Both the position numbers and the translations under genes were made by a program. The notes beneath the pieces were generated by a model, which saw only the letters and a program-made list of their open reading frames with translations, was not told the origin of the DNA and did no database searches. Of a stretch of DNA of 64,000 nucleotides, positions 63,492 through 64,000 are shown piece by piece (position 1 is the stretch's first letter; each line of letters starts with the position of its first letter). This stretch comes from an uncultured Pelagibacteraceae bacterium (lineage in GTDB: Bacteria; Pseudomonadota; Alphaproteobacteria; Pelagibacterales; Pelagibacteraceae): assembly GCA_902524345.1 (NCBI GenBank), contig CABZCX010000001.1, positions 67,001 through 131,000 on the forward strand, read 5' to 3'.

Positions 63492-64000
63492 GTCAAAATT
63501 TGAATAAAAACCAGGTTGCGAGATTCTCAAGACAAATAATCTTAAAGAATATTGGTGCTTTGGGTCAAAAAAAAATAATTCAATCTAAAGTTCTTATCAT
63601 TGGGATGGGTGGTTTAGGTTGTTCTGTTGCAGAATTTCTTACCAGAGCAGGTGTAGGTAGTCTAGGTATAATTGATTTCGACAATGTAGATATAACTAAT
63701 ATTCATCGACAAAGCCTTTATGATGTAAAAGATATTAAAAAATCAAAAGTTATAGTGGCAAAAAAAAAATTGCGTAAAATTAATTCAAACACAAAAGTTA
63801 ATTGTTACAAAGTTAAACTTAATGAGAGTAATATCAAAAATATTACAAGTAAATATGATTATATTATAGATGGATCAGATAACTTCAAAACTAAATTCTT
63901 AGTAAATGATTATTGTAAAAAAACAAAAAAATTTTTAGTGGTAGGAGCTATAAGTAAATTTGATGGACATATTTTTACTTTTAATTTTAAAAATAAAAAC
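63488..64000 (+). CDS. MoeB/ThiF/HesA-family adenylyltransferase (truncated by window end)
   Basis: MSQNLNKNQVARFSRQIILKNIGALGQKKIIQSKVLIIGMGGLGCSVAEFLTRAGVGSLGIIDFDNVDITNIHRQ. Confidence 0.92.
   Translation, partial: MSQNLNKNQVARFSRQIILKNIGALGQKKIIQSKVLIIGMGGLGCSVAEFLTRAGVGSLGIIDFDNVDITNIHRQSLYDVKDIKKSKVIVAKKKLRKINSNTKVNCYKVKLNESNIKNITSKYDYIIDGSDNFKTKFLVNDYCKKTKKFLVVGAISKFDGHIFTFNFKNKN

Overview
AT-rich, densely packed chromosomal window whose gene content and order look like SAR11/Pelagibacterales (Alphaproteobacteria); this lineage call is my inference and was not searched. Nearly everything is single-copy housekeeping: dapD-dapE, truA-fmt-def, aroK-aroB, bolA, cobS-cobT, a RegB-type kinase, gyrB, lepA, pheT-pheS-rplT-rpmI-infC-thrS, gltB-gltD, uppP, a pyruvate dehydrogenase E1-E2 pair, a thiolase, a Suv3-like helicase, fdxA, carD, an acyl-CoA synthetase, dsbB, coq7, argH-lysA, dnaN-dnaA-rpsT-mutM, and ubiE-ubiB-coaBC-dut-moeB/thiF. 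There are three tRNAs (Ser-GGA, Arg-ACG, Leu-CAA). I see no CRISPR, IS element, prophage or rRNA. I found several genes below the 60-aa cutoff of the supplied ORF track by reading the DNA. The most striking is a 25-codon gene (46264..46341, minus) encoding MAKRRKKAKKAKKKAKKKAKKRRRR. It has its own promoter-like sequence, a 5'UTR hairpin, a Shine-Dalgarno and a bidirectional terminator. Other points of interest: a lipoyl domain fused to the N-terminus of AceE-type pyruvate dehydrogenase E1; adjacent HDAC-like and SET-domain genes; an envelope-type operon with a 59-aa membrane protein; a repeat-rich dnaA upstream region (17-bp direct repeats plus a 12-bp-arm AT inverted repeat); an operator-like inverted repeat over a possible gltD promoter; a candidate rpmI leader hairpin; a 15-nt homopolymer inside truA; and repeated 4-bp stop-codon sharing between convergent genes.
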